Assembly (NCBI GenBank): GCA_015680685.1
Contig: MNCI01000667.1
Location: forward strand, 26,889-90,888
Direction: 5' to 3'
Length of the DNA stretch: 64,000 nt
From: Gnetum montanum
Taxonomy: Eukaryota; Streptophyta; Gnetopsida; Gnetales; Gnetaceae
Shown: one piece after another, positions 59,174 to 64,000 of the stretch
Numbering within the stretch: the first letter of the stretch is position 1
How the letters are laid out: each line of letters opens with the position of its first letter
The notes under the pieces: model-generated
What the model was told of the DNA's origin: nothing
Databases searched by the model: none
The model's input: only the letters and a program-made list of their open reading frames with translations
Program-made: the position numbers and the translations under genes

Positions 59174-59524
59174 AAATAAGAGGTGGGCGCATTTGGTTTG
59201 CATAGTTAGTCTTAGTCCCTTACCCAAACTCTTTCCTTTTCTCCCTCTCAGAGTTAGAATTATTTCTGCGTGCTCACAATAGGAGTCATAAAGTGAACGA
59301 ATCTTTATTCGAGCATTGTGTACCTGAGCACACCTTGTGTACGGCAATAAAGACGAACTTTGTAATAAACCTTGCAACATTCACAATAGATTAATTAATG
59401 TTAATTACTGTTACTTAATGCTTTCCTTAGTTAATTAATGATTCTCTCTCACCCTGCAACTCTCCTAAGTAAGCACACACAGTACGATCACTTTGAACAT
59501 GCGTGTAACACTTGGTAACCCAGT
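59174..59524 (+). repeat. 3' LTR of element E, second piece
   Basis: AAATAAGAGGTGGGCGCATT continues the E LTR after element F and runs to GGTAACCCAGT, matching 43108-43436 of the 5' LTR. Confidence 0.92.
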
Positions 59525-60307
59525 TGATGAGTGGCAAGGTACCCCTACACTCAACCGTACGAATACGAGTGTCTCACATGTGATCCGGTCGAACTCCAAG
59601 GACTAAGTGCTTACGCGTCTTAATGAAACACTTAAGGTTAATCAATCGTTATCCTCCCAAACTTACTTGTATTGTCACAGTAGTATGGTTAAGTAAGTTT
59701 GAGGTATGTGATTTTTATAACTTTTATCTTTTTAACACCTATGCTAGTAGGGAAATGTGAAGAGAGCTAAATAACTAATTTTCATTAACTATTCACTTAC
59801 TAAGTTCTAAGTATCCTAGCATCAGTATCTGTTTCCACTCGCCGCACACACCCTGAACCAGTGCAACACTACTGGGATTACCAAACGCTATTCGTTACTG
59901 GGTTACTAAGCATTACACATGTGCTCGAAGCGGTCGTACTGAATGCACTTAACTAGGAGAGTCAAGGGTTGAAAGAGATTAATTATCTAGGAAAGCATTT
60001 AAACATTTAACAATAATTAAATCCTATTTAGCTTAGTCCATATGCTGTAAGGCTTATCAGAAAGTTTGTCTTTATTGTTGTACACAAATGTGTGCTTAGA
60101 TACAATTTGCTCGAATAAAGATTTGTTCACTTTAAGACTTCTACTACGGGCACATGGAAATTATTCTAACTCTAGAATGGTAAAACTGCTATAGTTTGGC
60201 TAAGGGAGTAACTCTAGATGATTGAACAAGGGAAAGCTGCCTCATATTTATAGACACGGTGACAAGCTGCGATATCGCAGGGGCCAACGCAATATTGCGG
60301 CTCATCA
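59525..60307 (-). mobile_element. solo Athila-type LTR inserted in element E's LTR
   Basis: TGATGAGTGGCAAGG…GCGGCTCATCA, 783 bp, flanked by CCAGT on both sides (59520-59524 and 60308-60312). Its minus-strand TATA box is near 60246-60255, and U3 has GCGATATCGC and GCAATATTGC. Confidence 0.94.
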
Positions 60308-60312
60308 CCAGT

Positions 60313-60685
60313 AATGATTAGAATTTGGTAATCCCAATAGTGTTGCACTAGTTTAGGATGTGTACGGCAAGTGAGAACGAATACTTGTGTTAGGATCAGT
60401 TAGAGCCTAGTTAATAAGTAGTCAAATTAAATTAGTTACTTAGTTATCTCTCTCCTCCCTTATTAGTAGTAGAACATAAAAACATAAAAAGTATAAAAAT
60501 CATATGCCTCAAGTTTACTTAACCATACAATCATGACATACAAGTAGGCTTGGGAAGACAACGATTGATCAATCCATTCTTGTTCCATAAAGGTGCATAA
60601 GCACTTAGTCCTTGGAATTCGACCGGATCATGCCTGGACGCTCGTATTCGTATGGTTGAGCGTAGGGATACCTCACCGCTCATCA
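60313..60685 (+). repeat. 3' LTR of element E, third piece
   Basis: AATGATTAGAATTTGGTAAT…CACCGCTCATCA, matching the end of the 5' LTR at 43436-43806. Confidence 0.92.
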
Positions 60686-62208
60686 ATTTGCTAAGAATGA
60701 ACCTTATAATTTTCAAAACAACTCAAAAGAATTTTATTAGTTATCTAAAATAGAACCAAGAATTTGCTTCATGTGATCTTAGAGATCAACCAAAAACCTA
60801 ATAATACCTATTGCAAGGACAGTAAATCAAACCAAAGCATACATGTTGTAAAATAAGATGATGAAATATCCATAGCTAAAGTCCAAACATAATCTCATCT
60901 TATCACGGAAAAACAAGTTGCTAGAGGCTATTTTTTATGTGTTTATGGATGCCTCCTGTTTCAGTACAATTTAAGTTTATTTCAGGGTAAGAATACATTC
61001 AACTTTCATGTGCCTACAAGTACCCACATAATATTTTTTAAAAATTTTGAAGAGCTAAAACCAATACAAGAAAGGAGAAAGCCTACCAAGGTTCGCTATT
61101 ATGGAAGGCTAAGCATAGGACATATTGTAAAATGGTAGTCATGTTGTTGCCCCTCTAATACCTGAAACTTGTAATATATATATTTAAATAAAAAGAATTA
61201 AATTAGAGCAAATCCTAACATTTACATTGCTTTTTGAACGAATTCTTGTTTAAATCTAAGTAAAGAGGTCTAGTACCTAATGTCTTTTAAACTAGAGCAA
61301 ATCATGACATTTATGTTGCTTACCCTAAGTCCATTGATCCATTTTGATACGCGCTTGCAAAGACTTTTAAACTCACTTTCCATATTTTAACAATGAGTCA
61401 TTTTTGACTTGGTTAAAGCATGATAAATGTTAATATGTTATGCATTTACTTAATTTATCTTGGTTACATATTGTCATCTTCTAAATATAAATAATTAGGG
61501 TTTTAGTCCCTCTACCTACTCATGTCACTTGTGATTGTTCATGTTGCTAAATTTTGAGTTTCATAATTTAGAACGATAGGAGTAGGCAAACATAGTGTTC
61601 TTTTTAGAGTCAATCTATCCAAGATCAAATAATGTATGGTCAACTAATCTTTTAGGAGAGTCATTGACAACATCTAAAATAGGTGAAACCTTTTTGGACC
61701 AACTAGTCATTTAAGATGGTCAATTCTAGGGCAACTCTGGTTAATCTATTTCCTTGACATTCTATGGATATCATGGTTTTCAATATTCATTATGAATTTT
61801 ATCTCATGGATCTTGCGATGATATTTTATGTAGCATATGATCCTATCCTACAACTTATTCTAGCTACACTTAGGTGGTAGGCTCTACTAAAAGGTTTTTG
61901 ACCCTTCATGCATGTTTGTATGTAGATTTAGGTGGCACAAGCTAGGAGCTTGATGGTGATGGAGCTTGATTGATGGAACTTCTTTCCTTTGTTCCCACAT
62001 TTAGTTTTCTTTGAGATTTATGTATTGATGGTTATGATGTAATGAGATTGATGAACTCTATCATCAACTCTTTGAGATTATGGTTATGTTATGAGTTATG
62101 AGTTATATTATGAGCACTCCAATGTGGATATTCTATTTTACCATGCACTTTGGTTTAAGTTTTATAATGCTTATGGATGATTCTTTATTAAGTTTATGAG
62201 CATTAGGA
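60686..62208. other. AT-rich stretch, nothing coding
   Basis: No gene recognised. The part from about 61900 may be LTR sequence of the chromovirus-like remnant, but no repeat partner is in the window. Confidence 0.5.
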
Positions 62209-62284
62209 TGTCACAGGCCCTAACCATAAGGTTTGTGTAATCTAATTATGAACAATTTTACGAGTTAAATTATGGGGTGTGACA
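62209..62284 (+). repeat. LTR end (or reduced LTR) of a chromovirus-like gypsy element
   Basis: Starts TGTCACAGGCCC and ends GGGGTGTGACA. Plant chromovirus LTRs often begin TGTCAC and end GTGACA. 76 bp is too short for a normal LTR, so either only the 3' end of a longer LTR is meant or a deletion joined both ends. Confidence 0.45.
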
Positions 62285-62287
62285 AGT

Positions 62288-62299
62288 CGGTATCATAGC
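62288..62299 (+). other. primer binding site, initiator tRNA-Met type
   Basis: CGGTATCATAGC matches TGGTATCAGAGC at 10 of 12 and sits three bases after GTGTGACA. Confidence 0.6.
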
Positions 62300-62335
62300 A
62301 TGGTTTTAGATCAATGGTTAGAGTTAGTTTTGTAG

Positions 62336-62506
62336 ATGCCTCAAAGGAGAAGGGAAAGTAATAAGGTAAGTTCCAACAACATGCAACAACAATGGCTCCA
62401 AGCCTTGGTGAACTTGTTGAGCAATAGAAGCAATCACGGTGGAGCCTCAAGTGATATTATTTATTCTTTATTTTTGTTCAAGATAATAATTAAACCTTTC
62501 ACTTAA
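62336..62506 (+). pseudogene. N-terminal gag remnant of the chromovirus-like element
   Basis: ATG at 62336 reads PQRRRESNK…NNMQQQWLQALVNLLSN, then GGAS, typical of the start of Del/Reina-like gag. The family match ends after about 40 residues and the frame stops at 62506; nothing of pol follows. Confidence 0.5.
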
Positions 62507-64000
62507 ATTAAAGTTTAAAACTTTTTAAAAAGGATAAATTTTGAGAAGAGTGAAATATAAGTTTACAATCAATGTGCTCATATACATCTATGAATAGTAT
62601 GCAGTTATAATTTGGTAATTTATTGATTTATTTCTTAATAAAAATGTAGTTAAGAGGTATATGCTTAAGTAAGAGTCTTGATATAGCAATATCCTTAAAT
62701 GGTGTTTGCAAATTAAGATTTCTCTAAAGCTAATGTTCTTGCTAGGACTACGTGATTATGTAATGGATTCTCAAATCCCAAGTCTAATAAATACATCCAA
62801 TTTTAGTAAATACATTAAAGATTTTCTATTGTACATTTGTTTATAAAACGTGATATGATTAATAGTCACCTTAGTAACAACTAGTGTGTCTACATTTATG
62901 GAGATTATGCAATTATAGTTAAAGCATTGCATTATGCATGCCTAGAAAATTCAAAATTCAAAGTACATCAAAAGCTTAACATTGAGTAGATTTTTAGGAG
63001 TTTTACATTTTTTTTTAAAAAAATTTGAGTTCTAAGGTTTTTAAAAATTTTTACTGATTTTGAGATTTTTAAATATTTCTAGTGCTTTAAGATTTTGGAT
63101 TTTTTAATGTCAAAATTTCTCCACAATCAATCCTTTCAATAAATGTATACTTTAAATTACAATCACTATGAGGCCTACATCACATAGTTTTCAAGCTATA
63201 TACTAATCTTCAAGGGCCAACTTCCTTGCTAAAGTTAACTTCTCTTTATGCATGAAGACTATTAAGTCACTATCCTTGTTTTTATGACTTGCTCAAGTAT
63301 GACTCAAACCAACCTCTTACCTAACACAACAATGAGCTAACCACTAATTGTTGATTCTCTAATATTCCTGCTTACTTTGAAATCCAAATGATTTTAATTA
63401 CCAAATTGATCAATGAAAAATAGGGTAAATCAATGAGGTCATAATAAAAGATGAATCATTTACAACAAAATAGATAGCTGGAATTCATCCTAACTTTGAG
63501 GTATTTTCATTAAAATAATTCAAGTACTCGATGAATGTTATGTGTTCTTGGATCATTTACAATAAAATCAACTCTAGTTTCAACCAAAACCTCACTTTAA
63601 ATGAACACCCAAAAGGATGAACTATGAACAATGGTAAAAAAGATAACACATCTAAAAATACATACATAAAATTGTTCATTGCCATCATCCAAAGAATTTG
63701 AAACTTGAAAAAGTGAAGTGTACATGAATAAGAAAATGCTTTTGTGGTAATGTACACCCAACTAAGAGAGAATGAAAGAAGAATTCCAAACAACTAAAAA
63801 GACATTAAGCAAACGTTAAACATTAAGAAAGTCGTATCAATTTATGGTTTTGCTTTTATAATTAGATTTTAGCATAGGATGCTATCAATTCTTGCCACTT
63901 TACTCTTAAGAATATAATCTTACATAATAACACGATTCATAAGCTTAGAAAAGGCATCTGTTTAACTAGAACTGGAACACCAAAAACCATAGATCAAAAT
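62507..64000. other. AT-rich stretch to the window end
   Basis: No gene recognised. A possible tRNA-derived SINE lies at 63301-63350. Confidence 0.55.
63301..63350 (-). repeat. possible tRNA-derived SINE head
   Basis: The minus strand has ATTAGTGGTTAGCTC (A-box-like, plus 63334-63348) and GGTTTGAGTC (B-box-like, plus 63301-63310). Confidence 0.35.

Larger units (their letters stand above)
43036..60685 (+). mobile_element. Athila-like element E, interrupted by element F and a solo LTR
   Basis: 5' LTR 43036-43806; primer site 43808-43825; gag from 43945; protease, RT and RNase H to about 48570; an integrase zinc finger, after which the core is missing; a spacer to the polypurine tract (50542-50550); and a 3' LTR in three pieces (50551-50636, 59174-59524, 60313-60685). 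Its flanks, ACTAG and ATTTG, match at 3 of 5 bases, so no clear target duplication remains. No ORF3 was recognised. It is older than F and the solo LTR inside it. Confidence 0.88.

Overview
The window is a gene-poor, repeat-dominated plant nuclear region. Nested, decayed LTR retrotransposons with plant-type primer sites (tRNA-Asp and initiator tRNA-Met), a conifer-like LRR resistance gene tail, and very old insertions full of C-to-T decay point to a large gymnosperm genome, probably a conifer. The organism is an inference; no marker gene fixes it. Three N runs (11217-11255, 32631-32656, 44346-44564) are assembly gaps.

Layout. 1-3234: 3' end of a Tat-like Ty3/gypsy element (integrase tail, 30-bp minisatellite, long repeat-rich 3' LTR). 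4695-17882 (minus): full-length Athila-like Ty3/gypsy element A with gag-pol and a third ORF. 18330-19060 (minus): LINE reverse transcriptase remnant. 19233-23671 (plus): decayed Ty1/copia element split by a solo Athila-type LTR (21249-22071). 25852-28737 (plus): the only host gene recognised, the 3' exons of an NLR-type gene (LRRs, a C-JID-like post-LRR domain, a last exon with a 19-residue duplication). 29878-30658: solo LTR with perfect TSD. 31349-39832 (plus): element D, gag plus third ORF but no pol. 43036-60685 (plus): element E, gag and truncated pol, whose 3' LTR is broken by element F (50637-59168, same architecture as D, TSD CCTAT) and by a solo LTR (59525-60307, TSD CCAGT). 62209-62506: remnant of a chromovirus-like gypsy element. 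Intervening AT-rich stretches hold microsatellites and possible tRNA-derived SINEs.

How the parts relate. All Athila-type copies share TGATGA...TCATCA termini, a TATAAATA box, a GTGGGGGTA polypurine tract next to the 3' LTR and a primer site matching tRNA-Asp. A and E carry pol, with key catalytic residues lost (A: protease and integrase; E: RT active site, integrase core). D and F have no pol at all but keep gag and ORF3, so they look like a non-autonomous lineage that depended on enzymes supplied in trans. ORF3 resembles the 'putative plant transposon protein' domain followed by a coiled coil. In A, D and F it starts right at a splice-acceptor-like AG and is preceded by a short block that repeats the palindromic motif style of that element's own LTR U3 plus a TATA-like run. 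This candidate internal promoter and spliced third ORF is the most interesting unexplained structure in the window.
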